In this document: positions 52,842 through 61,182 of the stretch, in pieces | How positions within the stretch are numbered: position 1 is the stretch's first letter | How the letters are laid out: each line of letters opens with the position of its first letter | From: JAFKFH01 sp017307375 | GTDB taxonomy: Bacteria; Pseudomonadota; Alphaproteobacteria; Ferrovibrionales; Ferrovibrionaceae | NCBI GenBank assembly: GCA_965229335.1 | Contig: OZ245874.1 | Span: forward strand, 2,170,001-2,234,000 | Length of the DNA: 64,000 nt | Direction: 5' to 3' | Position numbers and translations under genes: made by a program | The notes under the pieces: model-generated | Told to the model about the DNA's origin: nothing | Databases searched by the model: none | What the model saw: only the letters and a program-made list of their open reading frames with translations

Positions 52842-54742
52842 CAAACCCTCCGGTGGCTGGCCACGACCGCATGTAGGGTTTCGGCCAGCATCCTCGCACG
52901 CGCCGGCGGGCGGGAAGCCGTGCCGGCGGCGACGGCGTCGAGAGCGCGCTGCCGGGCGGATTCGCGCCCGCCATCGGTGAGCAGCGGGCCGATGATCGAT
53001 GCCAAATCTCGCGGGGTCGCGGCTATCCAGTCGGATAGGCCAAGGCCGGTCAAGGCGCTGGCGGTGCTGCGTCCGGCCGGCGTGTCGCCCGGCAAGGTGA
53101 CCACGGGACGGCCCATGAGCAGGGCGACCATCGCGCTTTCGACATCGCAGACCGGGCCGATATCCAGGAAGACGTCGGCCGCGGTGATCAACTCGATCGC
53201 CTCCTTTTCCGGGGCGATATCCGTCATCGTGACGATGCGATCGGCGCAGCCGTACCAGACGAATTGTTCGAGCAGGTTCTCGAAGCCGGCCTCGCCGCCC
53301 AGCCGGCCGCGGTCGAGCAACAGCAGCACGTCGGGCTGGGCATCCAGCAGGTCGGCCAGGATGGCGCAGTTTGCGGGGTTGAGCAGGGCCCGCGTGGCGC
53401 GCAGGCCGATGACCCGCATTTCCTCCGGGGCACGCGGCGGCAACGCCGGGAGCGTGTCTTCCGGCAAACCGTAGAGCGGCGAGGGCAGTGCCGCTATCGG
53501 GCCGTCGTCCAGGCCTGCGTTGAGAACTGCGTCACCGATAACCCCGGTCGCACCGAAGGCGGTCGCCACCGCCGGCAACTGGGCCGGCGCAAGGACGAGG
53601 CAATTGAGCTGCTCCAGCAGCAGGCCCGCTCGCTCGTTGGTGCCGACATCATCAAGAGCGATCAGCACGTCGACGCCGACGTTCTCGATCATCAGCGCCG
53701 CCGTGGCGTCGTCGATATCGGCGAAATCGATCCAGTCGTCCGCCACGTGGCGCAGCCGGCGGGTCAGCGCGTCATCCTGCCGCGACAGGTTGAACACGGT
53801 CAGCTCCCACCCGGCTACGTCGCCGCGTTGGAGGAATAGGCTGAGGAGGTTGAGGGGCGCGGCAGAAATCGACAGCCTGCCCGACAGCAGGCCGACCCGC
53901 AGCTTGCGGTTTTCGAGCGGTTCGAAATAGGGCGCCTCCGTCGCGTCCTTGGTCGGTGCCTGCAATCCGGCGCGCCAGTGCCGCGCGGCGGCGCCGAGCG
54001 AACCGGCCGTGATCGCCGGGTTGAAACGCAAGTCGGCGATGCGGGCGGCGGCGATGCCGACGTCGTCGGGATCGTGGCGCAGCGCCTGCTCATAAAGCGC
54101 GGCGGCCTCGTCGTGCCTGCCGCAACGCGCCAGGGTCGAGGCGATGGCGGCAAAGTCCCAGCCCCGGGGGGCCCCGGCCGCGACCAGCCCCTGCAGCGCC
54201 ATCAGCGCGTCGAACGGGCGATTCTGTGCGTTGATTGTGGTGGCCAGGCCGCGCCAGCCATCCATCGAATGCGTATTCAATGTGATTTCGCGCCGGAACA
54301 TGCGCTCGGCTTCCGCCAGCTTGCCCTCGGCCTGCAGGGCCAGCGCCGCCTGCAGCAGCGGATCGGCCTTGATGTTCAGGAAGTGGTCGGCAAAGACGCC
54401 GAGCCAACTTGGCAGCAAGCCCGGAATCGGGCTGTGAGCCAGGGCCGGCGACAGCTTGGCAAAGAACAGCGCGTCGTGCAGCTTGCCCAGGCGCGCATAG
54501 GTGATCGCCAGCGCCTCGGCGTGTTCGTGGACCGACGGGGCCAGCTGATGGGCGGTATCGAAGAACTTGAGCGCTTCGACCGGTTCGCCGGCATACAGCG
54601 CAAGCAGCCCGAGCATGTGCTGGGTGACCGGCGATTCCGGATCGGCCGCCGATATCTTCTCGATCCGGGCATAGGCCTCGCCCAGTTGCTTGTCAGCGAG
54701 CGCCTGCAGCGCCGAGGCAATCAGGTCCTGATTCTCTGTCAT
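52841..54742 (-). CDS. TPR protein with degenerate GT41-like domain (FlmG-like)
   Basis: A 633-residue protein. TPR-like helices fill residues ~5-240; from ~280 a GT41-like region begins (LRVGLLSGRLSISAAPLNLL, VDVLIALDDVGTNE, VFLDIGPVCDVESAMVALLMGRPVVTLPGD). Compared with the intact copy at 34719 the SSDLHLHAT and DLKGHT motifs lack their His residues, so catalysis is doubtful. Lying between the flagellin and the second Maf, and coupled to it by a one-base overlap, it recalls Caulobacter FlmG, whose TPRs hold flagellin. I infer a flagellin-binding adaptor or altered transferase. Confidence 0.75.
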   Translation of the reverse strand: MTENQDLIASALQALADKQLGEAYARIEKISAADPESPVTQHMLGLLALYAGEPVEALKFFDTAHQLAPSVHEHAEALAITYARLGKLHDALFFAKLSPALAHSPIPGLLPSWLGVFADHFLNIKADPLLQAALALQAEGKLAEAERMFRREITLNTHSMDGWRGLATTINAQNRPFDALMALQGLVAAGAPRGWDFAAIASTLARCGRHDEAAALYEQALRHDPDDVGIAAARIADLRFNPAITAGSLGAAARHWRAGLQAPTKDATEAPYFEPLENRKLRVGLLSGRLSISAAPLNLLSLFLQRGDVAGWELTVFNLSRQDDALTRRLRHVADDWIDFADIDDATAALMIENVGVDVLIALDDVGTNERAGLLLEQLNCLVLAPAQLPAVATAFGATGVIGDAVLNAGLDDGPIAALPSPLYGLPEDTLPALPPRAPEEMRVIGLRATRALLNPANCAILADLLDAQPDVLLLLDRGRLGGEAGFENLLEQFVWYGCADRIVTMTDIAPEKEAIELITAADVFLDIGPVCDVESAMVALLMGRPVVTLPGDTPAGRSTASALTGLGLSDWIAATPRDLASIIGPLLTDGGRESARQRALDAVAAGTASRPPARARMLAETLHAVVASHRRV

Positions 54743-54843
54743 GATCCGTCCCACGCGTCGTCGACGAGCCGTTCAACGGCTCCTGAAGCCCCGAGCTTCG
54801 ACTGAAGATGAATACTCGTCAACAAGGTCCTGCATCACAAAGA

Positions 54844-54867
54844 AAAGGCCCCGGTAAAGGGGCCTTT
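54844..54867 (-). terminator. Intrinsic terminator of the flagellin gene
   Basis: AAAGGCCCC and GGGGCCTTT form a perfect 9-bp stem with a 6-base loop; the minus strand continues TTTTCTTTG. It lies 25 bases after the flagellin stop and separates it from the TPR/Maf pair. Confidence 0.85.
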
Positions 54868-54891
54868 CCAGTGAGCTTAGGCTGTCCGCGA

Positions 54892-55821
54892 TTAGCGGAG
54901 CAGCTGCAGCACCGCCTGCTGGTTCTGACCGGCAACCGACAGCGCCTGAATGCTCAGCGACTGGCGGGTGTTCAGCGCGACCAGATTAGCGCCTTCCTCA
55001 TTCAGGTCGGCAAGAGTGAGCTTCTCCGCACCGGTCTTGAGGTCGTTTGAGTAGTTGGTCGTGAAGTCCGCACGGGTCTGCAGGATCGAGACCTGAACGC
55101 CGAGCTGCGAGCCCAGGTTCTGGATCTGAGTGATGGCCCGATCCAGGCGCGAAATGATCGCCTGGAAGCGCGAGCCGGCAATCGATGCCAGCGACTGGGC
55201 GGCGGTAGAACCAGCGATGTTCGACAGACCCGAGCCGTTCGCAAACGTCGAAATGTTCGAGAAGATGAACGAACCCTGCGAGTTGAACGCCGCGGCGTCG
55301 GTGAAGATCGCGCGTGCCTGGGCGGCGGCGGTCGAGTCGAGGTCGAAACCACGAACGTTCAGCACGGCGGCGGTACGCTCGGAGAACTGAACCGAGAGCT
55401 TGGCCGCGGTCGAGGTCAGAATGTTCAGACCGTTGTAGGACGAGTCCTTCAAGAGCTGATTGATCTGACGGCCGATTTCACGGATCGAGGTCGTCGTCGC
55501 AGCACGCTGGGACTGGTTCTGCGACGCCGCCGCCTGAACAAGGCCCTTCATCGAGGTCAGGAAGTTCGAAACCGACTGCACGCCACGCAGGGTGGACTGC
55601 AGCGTGCTCAGACCCTGGTCGATGGTGTCCTTGCGGGCGGTAAGGTCGGTCGCACGGTTGCTCAGGCCTTGCGCCTGGAAGAACGCGACCGCGTTGTCCA
55701 GAACGGTGTTGACCTTCTTGCCCGAGGTCAGGCGGCCCTGCGTACGCGCCGACAGGTCGGCGGTCTGCTGCAGCGAGATCAGGGACGAACGTGCGGCGGA
55801 GGTAAGGCTGATATCCGACAT
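54892..55821 (-). CDS. fliC: Flagellin
   Basis: A 309-residue flagellin with conserved N-terminal (LTSAARSSLISLQQTADL) and C-terminal (LLR-ending, ALSVAGQNQQAVLQ) helical domains and almost no variable outer domain. It has no Cys and is rich in Ser and Thr, especially in the central part (LNILTSTAAK to SGLSNIAGSTAA), which would carry O-linked nonulosonic acids. GGAGATTGAGTT precedes the ATG at 55821. A long leader with possible FlbT target lies upstream, and a strong terminator follows. It is the only flagellin gene in this window. Confidence 0.95.
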   Translation of the reverse strand: MSDISLTSAARSSLISLQQTADLSARTQGRLTSGKKVNTVLDNAVAFFQAQGLSNRATDLTARKDTIDQGLSTLQSTLRGVQSVSNFLTSMKGLVQAAASQNQSQRAATTTSIREIGRQINQLLKDSSYNGLNILTSTAAKLSVQFSERTAAVLNVRGFDLDSTAAAQARAIFTDAAAFNSQGSFIFSNISTFANGSGLSNIAGSTAAQSLASIAGSRFQAIISRLDRAITQIQNLGSQLGVQVSILQTRADFTTNYSNDLKTGAEKLTLADLNEEGANLVALNTRQSLSIQALSVAGQNQQAVLQLLR

Positions 55822-55998
55822 AACTCAATCTCCTTCTGAGATTACTGGCTTTTAAGGCAACGCCCCACATTCTGGGAGCATTGGGGATAATCCAAGCCTT
55901 CGGCTATGGATTACCGAAAACTCTACGAGTCGAGAGGCCCAGAGTCAATACCGGAAGACTAGTCCCGCGCCCGACTGGCGCTCGATTCCAGAAAAAAT

Positions 55999-56025
55999 GG
56001 TAATCAAAAGTAATGGTCGGTAATC
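55999..56025. repeat. Direct repeat GGTAATC, 20-base period
   Basis: GGTAATC occurs at 55999-56005 and 56019-56025, two helical turns apart, with a reverse-oriented GATTACC at 55909-55915. The pattern suits a dimeric regulator upstream of flagellin. Confidence 0.4.
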
Positions 56026-56060
56026 GATTCATTCTTTTGAATTGTCAAATAATGGATTCC

Positions 56061-56076
56061 TGGCAAACCGTTCGCA
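56061..56076 (+). promoter_or_regulatory. Weak sigma-54-like promoter toward legB
   Basis: TGGCAAACCGTTCGCA keeps the GG-N10-GC spacing of sigma-54 promoters, with mismatches to the consensus (TTGC reads TCGC). It lies 145 bases before the legB start. Confidence 0.25.
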
Positions 56077-56220
56077 AACGACCATCTGTACCAGTTTTGC
56101 GATGTGGCCGGTCGAGACCGCCCAGCAGATTGCGGTGGGCCGCACCTTGCCGGCCTGCAGGGCAATAAGGCAATGTATACGCAATCGAAGGCAGTTTCGC
56201 GAGAACGCAAGGCTTTCAGA

Positions 56221-57186
56221 ATGTCGGATCTCACCCTCGTCACCGGCGCCGGCGGTTTTATCGGCAGTCACGTCGTTGAACATCTGCTGGGGCAGGGTCG
56301 GCGGGTGCGCGCCCTGGTTCATTACGACGGGAACGGCCGGGCGGGCTGGCTCGACCAACTCGATCCGGCCCTGCGCGGCGGGGTCGAGATCGTCCAGGGC
56401 GACGTGCGCGACGCCGAGGCGATGCGGACCCTGGTCCAGGGCGTCGACACGGTGCTGCACCTCGCGGCACTGATCGCGATACCGTACTCCTACGGCGCGC
56501 CGCGTTCCTATATCGATACCAACGTAACCGGCTCGCTGAACCTGCTGGTCGCGGCCCGCGACGCGGGCGTGCGCCGCTTCGTCCAGACCTCGACCAGCGA
56601 GGTCTACGGGACCGCACGGCAGGTGCCGATGGCCGAAAACCATCCGCTGAATGCCCAGTCGCCCTATGCCGCCTCCAAGACCGCCGGCGACCAACTGGCC
56701 CTGTCGTTCCACGCGGCCTTCGGGCTGGGGGTCACGGTGCTGCGCCCGTTCAACGCTTACGGGCCGCGGCAATCCATGCGTGCCGTCATCCCGACGATCA
56801 TCACCCAGGCGGTGGCCGGACGGAACAGCATCAGGCTCGGCGCCCTGCACCCCACCCGCGACTTCAACTTCGTCGCCGACCTGGCCGAGGCCTTCGTCGC
56901 CCTCGCGGCCTGCGACGCCGCCATCGGCCAGACGGTCAATGTCGGCTCAGGCTTCGAGATTTCGATCGGCGAGGTCCTCGATCTGGTCGGCCGGCTGATC
57001 GGCCGGTCGCTCGAGCCCGAGACGGAGACCGCGCGGCTGCGCCCCAAGGCCAGCGAGGTCGAGCGGCTGTTCGCCGATGCAGGCCGCATGACTGCGCTGA
57101 CCGGCTGGCGTCCCCCCCACGGCGGTCGCGATGGCTTCGAACGCGGCCTGGCCGCCACTATCGACTGGTATCGGGCCCGGCCATGA
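56221..57186 (+). CDS. legB: LegB-type NAD-dependent 4,6-dehydratase
   Basis: A 321-residue extended SDR. The motif VTGAGGFIGSHVVEHLL is followed by the catalytic region TSTSEVYGTA and SPYAASKTAGD (Tyr-x3-Lys). In the legionaminic pathway LegB turns GDP-GlcNAc into the 4-keto-6-deoxy sugar. Assignment rests mainly on the order legB-ptmE-legC. I chose ATG 56221; the frame is open upstream to 56104. The stop overlaps the next start (ATGA). Confidence 0.85.
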   Translation: MSDLTLVTGAGGFIGSHVVEHLLGQGRRVRALVHYDGNGRAGWLDQLDPALRGGVEIVQGDVRDAEAMRTLVQGVDTVLHLAALIAIPYSYGAPRSYIDTNVTGSLNLLVAARDAGVRRFVQTSTSEVYGTARQVPMAENHPLNAQSPYAASKTAGDQLALSFHAAFGLGVTVLRPFNAYGPRQSMRAVIPTIITQAVAGRNSIRLGALHPTRDFNFVADLAEAFVALAACDAAIGQTVNVGSGFEISIGEVLDLVGRLIGRSLEPETETARLRPKASEVERLFADAGRMTALTGWRPPHGGRDGFERGLAATIDWYRARP

Positions 57187-58262
57187 CCGACGTCTATGCC
57201 GGCGAAGGCCTGATCGAGCAGCTGTCGCTCACCCCGGATACGCCGCTGGTCAAGGTGATCGAGCGTCTTTCGCAGAGCCCGTCGAAGCTGCTGATCGTGC
57301 GTGACCCGACCGGGCGGCTGATCGGTGTCGTTACCGACACCGATATCCGCCGCGCGCTGCTCGACGGCCTCGAATTCCAGGCCGCGCTGGGCCAGTTCAT
57401 GAACCGCCACCCGATCACCGTGCCGGCGACGATGGCCGAGGACGAGGTGGCGGCACTGATGATGGCGCGTAGCCTGTCGCATCTGCCGGTGCTGGACGAT
57501 CGCGGCCTGGTCGTGCGCATCCGTTACATCCATGAGTTCGTGCAGCGGGGCACGGGCGAGCCGCCGCGCGATCCGGTCGCCGTGGTGATGGCCGGCGGTT
57601 TCGGCACCCGCCTGCGACCGCTGACCGACAAGGTGCCCAAGCCGATGCTGCCGGTGGGCGGCCGCCCCATGCTGTTTATCGTGCTGGACCAGATCCTCAA
57701 CGAAGGTTTCAAGCGGATCTGGGTGACGCTGCATTACCGGGCGGAGGACATCGCCTCGGCGCTGCGCGAGGTGCCGCGCTATCGCGAGCATGTCGAATGC
57801 GTGGTCGAGCAAACGCCGCTCGGCACCGCCGGCGGGCTGACCCTGCTGCCGGAACGGCCGACCTCGCCGTTCCTGGTGATGAATGCCGACCTGCTGTGCG
57901 AAGTGCCGCTGGCCGAACTGCGCCGCTTCCACCAGCGCGAAGGCAATGTCGCCACGCTGGCGACGCGCGAGGACCACTACGAAGTGCCCTACGGCGTGGT
58001 CGAGACCGAAGGCACGCGCATCACCACTTTGCGGGAAAAGCCGCGTTTGTCCTACCGCATCAACACCGGGGTCTACATCCTGTCGCCGACGATCCTCGAC
58101 CGGCTGCAACCCGACCAGCCGATGCCGATGACCACCTTGCTCGACCGGCTGATGGCCGAGGGCGGGCGGATCGGCAGCTTCCCGGTCCACGAACGCTGGC
58201 TCGACATCGGCACCCCTACCACGCTCGCCGAGGCCCGCGGCCAGTTCGGACCGGCGTCGTGA
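57183..58262 (+). CDS. ptmE: CBS-domain nucleotidyltransferase PtmE/LegX
   Basis: A 359-residue protein. Two CBS domains (~10-120, LIVRDPTGRLIGVVTDTDIRRAL and SHLPVLDDRG) precede a sugar-nucleotidyltransferase domain (~132-355) with the signature MAGGFGTRLRPLTDKVPKPM at 136-155. In Campylobacter PtmE loads GlcN-1-phosphate with GTP to start the GDP-linked legionaminic route; LegX has the same build. The CBS pair may sense a nucleotide. Coupled by 4-base overlaps to legB and legC. Confidence 0.88.
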   Translation: MTDVYAGEGLIEQLSLTPDTPLVKVIERLSQSPSKLLIVRDPTGRLIGVVTDTDIRRALLDGLEFQAALGQFMNRHPITVPATMAEDEVAALMMARSLSHLPVLDDRGLVVRIRYIHEFVQRGTGEPPRDPVAVVMAGGFGTRLRPLTDKVPKPMLPVGGRPMLFIVLDQILNEGFKRIWVTLHYRAEDIASALREVPRYREHVECVVEQTPLGTAGGLTLLPERPTSPFLVMNADLLCEVPLAELRRFHQREGNVATLATREDHYEVPYGVVETEGTRITTLREKPRLSYRINTGVYILSPTILDRLQPDQPMPMTTLLDRLMAEGGRIGSFPVHERWLDIGTPTTLAEARGQFGPAS

Positions 58263-59434
58263 GCGCGGCGATCGATCGGCTGGAAGGGTTCCTGCGCGGC
58301 GCGCTGGGCCGCGAAGGCACCGTCGCGCTGCACGAACCCCATATCGGCGAGGTCGAGAAGCGGCATGTGCTGGCGTGCCTCGAGTCCGGATGGGTCTCGA
58401 CCGCGGGGCCGCTGATTCCGGCCTTGCAGCGGGAATTGGCCGCCGCCACCGGCCGCCGCTTCGCCGTGGCCGTGGTGAACGGCACGGCGGCCCAGCATGT
58501 CGCGCTGCTGGCGCTGGGTGTGCGGCGCGACGACCTGGTGATCTGCCCGGCGATCAGTTTCGTCGCCACCGCCAACGCGATCTCGCATGCGCAGGCGAGC
58601 CCACTGTTCGTCGACGTCGAACCAGACCACCTGACCCTCGATCCGGCGGCGGTCGCGGCGTTCTTGACCGACGAATGCGAGAGGGGGCCCGACGGTCCGG
58701 TCCATCGCGCAACCGGCCGGCGGGTCGCCGGCATGGTGCCGGTCGACATCTTCGGCCATCCTGCCCGCCTCGACGAACTTCAGCTGCTGGCCGATGCCCA
58801 CGGCCTTTGGCTGCTGGAGGATGCCGCCGAAGCGCTCGCCACCCGCTATCGCGGACGGCTCTGCGGCGCCTTCGGCCGCGCGGCGGTGCTGAGCTTCAAC
58901 GGCAACAAGATCGTCACCGCCGGCGGCGGCGGCGCGGTCGTCACCGACGACGAGGCGCTGGCCGCGCGGGTCAACCACCTGGCGACGACCGCGCGCCTGC
59001 CGCATGCCTGGGATTTCGACCATGACGAGGTCGGCTACAACTACCGCATGCCCAGCCTGAACGCCGCGCTGTGCATGGCCCAGCTCGAGACCCTGGCACC
59101 CAAGATCGCGATGAAGCGCGCTCTGCACGCCCGCTATCGCGAGCTCTTCGCCGGGCTGAATGAAGCGGTGCTGATGACGGATGCCGAGGGCGTGGAGAGC
59201 AACTACTGGCTAAACGCCCTCCGCTTTCCCGACAATGCGGCGCGCGAAGCCTTCCTGGCCGAGGCCAATGCGCGCGGCATCCAGGCGCGCGCCTGCTGGC
59301 AGGCGTTGCCTTCCTTGTCGATCTATCGCGATGCGCCGCGTGCCGCAGCCGGGGTCGGGCGCGCGGTCGATCTGGCGGGCCGCGTCGCCAACCTGCCGAG
59401 CAGCCCGCAACTGCTGGGCCCTATCGGCGGCTGA
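58259..59434 (+). CDS. legC: LegC-type aminotransferase
   Basis: A 391-residue DegT/DnrJ/EryC1 aminotransferase placing the 4-amino group on the LegB product. The PLP Lys is 217 in LSFNGNKIVTAGGGG, and LLEDAAEALAT holds the cofactor Asp. Its N-terminus (LHEPHIGEVEKRHVLACLESGWVS) matches LegC rather than PseC. The GTG at 58259 overlaps the preceding stop. Its 3' end overlaps legF on the other strand by 14 bases. Confidence 0.88.
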   Translation: MSAAIDRLEGFLRGALGREGTVALHEPHIGEVEKRHVLACLESGWVSTAGPLIPALQRELAAATGRRFAVAVVNGTAAQHVALLALGVRRDDLVICPAISFVATANAISHAQASPLFVDVEPDHLTLDPAAVAAFLTDECERGPDGPVHRATGRRVAGMVPVDIFGHPARLDELQLLADAHGLWLLEDAAEALATRYRGRLCGAFGRAAVLSFNGNKIVTAGGGGAVVTDDEALAARVNHLATTARLPHAWDFDHDEVGYNYRMPSLNAALCMAQLETLAPKIAMKRALHARYRELFAGLNEAVLMTDAEGVESNYWLNALRFPDNAAREAFLAEANARGIQARACWQALPSLSIYRDAPRAAAGVGRAVDLAGRVANLPSSPQLLGPIGG

Positions 59435-60116
59435 CGATCATCTCGGCTTCCATGAGGCCCAATTCGTCGTCGATGTCGACCGACCGGTCGCGCGGCATCA
59501 CGTAACCCACGCTGTCCGGCCCGATCAATTCGCCGCCGGCCAGGAACCAGTCCAGCCGCGCGACATAGATCGCGCCGTTCAGCCGATAGCCCGGCCGGCA
59601 ATCCTGCGAGCGGCGGCCGGCAATTTCCTGGAACGGGGCACCGATGACCGAGGACAGCCGGCCGTCGGCCTCGTGCCAGAACAGATGGGCAGGCACGGTT
59701 TCCGCCGGGCAGATGCTGACGACAGAGGAGAGATCCCGTCCCTGCGCCACCGCCACCGCCCCGTCGATGTCTTCGGCCAGTCGGAGGGGCGAGGTCGGTT
59801 GCAGCAGCACCAGCCGGCTGAACGTCGCGGCCGCGTCGATAGCGGCCAGCGCGTGGCGCACCACGTCGGCGCTGGTCGCGCTATCGGTGGCCAGTTCAGG
59901 CGGCCGCATGAACGGCACGTCGCAGCCGGCGGCAGTGGCGGTCGCCGCGATCTCGGCATCGTCGGTCGACAGGACGACCCAGTCGAGGCTTTGCGCTGCC
60001 AACGCCGCTTCGACGGTCCAGTTGATCAGCGGCTTGCCACCCAGGAGGCGCAGGTTCTTGCGCGGCACGCGCTTGGAACCGCCGCGGGCGAGGATAAGGC
60101 CGAGGGTCTTGTCCAT
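59421..60116 (-). CDS. legF: CMP-legionaminic acid synthetase (NeuA/LegF type)
   Basis: A 231-residue acylneuraminate cytidylyltransferase. The CTP-binding signature is LARGGSKRVPRKNLRLLGG, with DDAEIAATATA, LLQPTSPLR and the closing RSVDIDDELGLMEAE. It activates the nonulosonic acid with CMP for transfer. The ATG at 60116 has AAAGG upstream and lies two bases after the stop of the acyltransferase gene. It forms an operon with Maf copy three, legI and that gene. It could also serve Pse, given that the usual PseF is missing. Confidence 0.9.
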   Translation of the reverse strand: MDKTLGLILARGGSKRVPRKNLRLLGGKPLINWTVEAALAAQSLDWVVLSTDDAEIAATATAAGCDVPFMRPPELATDSATSADVVRHALAAIDAAATFSRLVLLQPTSPLRLAEDIDGAVAVAQGRDLSSVVSICPAETVPAHLFWHEADGRLSSVIGAPFQEIAGRRSQDCRPGYRLNGAIYVARLDWFLAGGELIGPDSVGYVMPRDRSVDIDDELGLMEAEMIVSRR

Positions 60117-60118
60117 GG

Positions 60119-61180
60119 TCACCTTTCGCCTCCGACGGGAAGACGGTAATGCTGGAGCTGGGGCGGCGCCCGCCGCCCGCTCTGCCGCGACCAGCTTTGC
60201 GACAGCGCGGCGTAGGTCGCCTCGTCCCAGATGCGGCGGCCGATGTGAAAGGGCAGGGTCGTGCGGCTGAACTGCCGCTTGAAATGCAGCAGCCGGTCAT
60301 CGGGCAGGTTGGTACGCCCGCCACCGAGGAACATGACTTTAAGGCCGCGGGCCATGCCCCACAGGGCGGCCTGGTGCAGCAGCAGGTTGTTCGGGGCGTG
60401 CTGACGAAATTCCTGCAGGCTGCCACTGAGGTGATAGTGCAGCGTATCGCCGCCGACGAGGAAGATGGCTGCGGCGCAAGCGATGCCCTCCTTGCGCACG
60501 ATCGAGATCACCGGGGCCGGCCGTAGCAGGGCGAGGCGCCGGTAATAGTCGTCCGGAAAGTGGTAGAACGCGCCTGCGCCCAGGCCCTGCATCGTCGCAT
60601 CGTAGATCGCGCGGAACGCCGGCCAGCATTCGGCGAAGGAAACGATCTCGGCCTCGAGCCCGGCGCGCAGCGCCTTGCGCAGGAGGTTGCGTTGCGCGCC
60701 ATCATACACCGACCATAGCTCATCCTCGCCGCCGGGCAGGGCGACGGTGACGGTCGGGCGGTCCTCGATCACGCGCATGCCCGGGCTGGCATGGCGCTGG
60801 GTTTGCAGCAGCGGATGGAAACGGCAGAATTCTGTGATGACGCCGTGGTCGTGCGCCCAGCCGGCAAATCCCGCCCAGGCCCGGTCATGGAAACCCGGCG
60901 TGGCGGTCTCGGCCAGCGGGCCGGTGTAGCCGTAGACCGTCTCGATATCGTGCAGCCCCGGCGCCGTTGCCTCCGCCCCGACCTGTGCGATCGGCCGGAG
61001 CCTGAAGGGGTACAGCAGCCGGCCGTCTCCATCTTCGTGGACGTACATAAATGTCTGCGCTTCGTCGTCGAGATAGGCGGCATGATAGGCCGCGCTGAAA
61101 TACGGATCGTCGCAGCCGAGCGCGGCAAGCTGCGCCTGCCAGCGGTCTTGGTCAGTCAGGGGGACGATGTCCCAGGGCAC
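60119..61180 (-). CDS. FemAB/BioF2-like acyltransferase (GNAT_6)
   Basis: A 353-residue GNAT-superfamily protein of the FemAB-like type found in polysaccharide clusters (FSAAYHAAYLDDEAQ near the N-terminus, GAQRNLLRKALRAGLE, AAAIFLVGGDTLHYHLSGS, PNNLLLHQAALWGMARG, FLGGGRTN, LHFKRQFS). Members transfer an amino-acyl or acyl group to an amino sugar. Placed between legI and legF, it may provide the N-acyl group at C7 or C5 of the legionaminic acid, a job usually done by LegH. The GTG at 61180 is two bases after the legI stop. Confidence 0.75.
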   Translation of the reverse strand: MPWDIVPLTDQDRWQAQLAALGCDDPYFSAAYHAAYLDDEAQTFMYVHEDGDGRLLYPFRLRPIAQVGAEATAPGLHDIETVYGYTGPLAETATPGFHDRAWAGFAGWAHDHGVITEFCRFHPLLQTQRHASPGMRVIEDRPTVTVALPGGEDELWSVYDGAQRNLLRKALRAGLEAEIVSFAECWPAFRAIYDATMQGLGAGAFYHFPDDYYRRLALLRPAPVISIVRKEGIACAAAIFLVGGDTLHYHLSGSLQEFRQHAPNNLLLHQAALWGMARGLKVMFLGGGRTNLPDDRLLHFKRQFSRTTLPFHIGRRIWDEATYAALSQSWSRQSGRRAPPQLQHYRLPVGGER

Positions 61181-61182
61181 GG

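Larger units (their letters stand above)
55822..56220. other. 399-base divergent control region of flagellin and legB
   Basis: No gene is seen. The part near 55980-56060 is unusually AT-rich for this genome. It holds the flagellin leader, repeats of GGTAATC (see separate entry), an inverted-sense GGATTACC at 55908-55915 and a GGATAATCC at 55885-55893, and a sigma-54-like site facing legB. I found no good sigma-54 or sigma-28 match for flagellin on the minus strand. Confidence 0.5.

Noticed and set aside
58259..59434. Second PseC
   Set aside because: The N-terminal segment, the Lys context and the neighbours (legB, ptmE) fit LegC better; PseC is at 42180.
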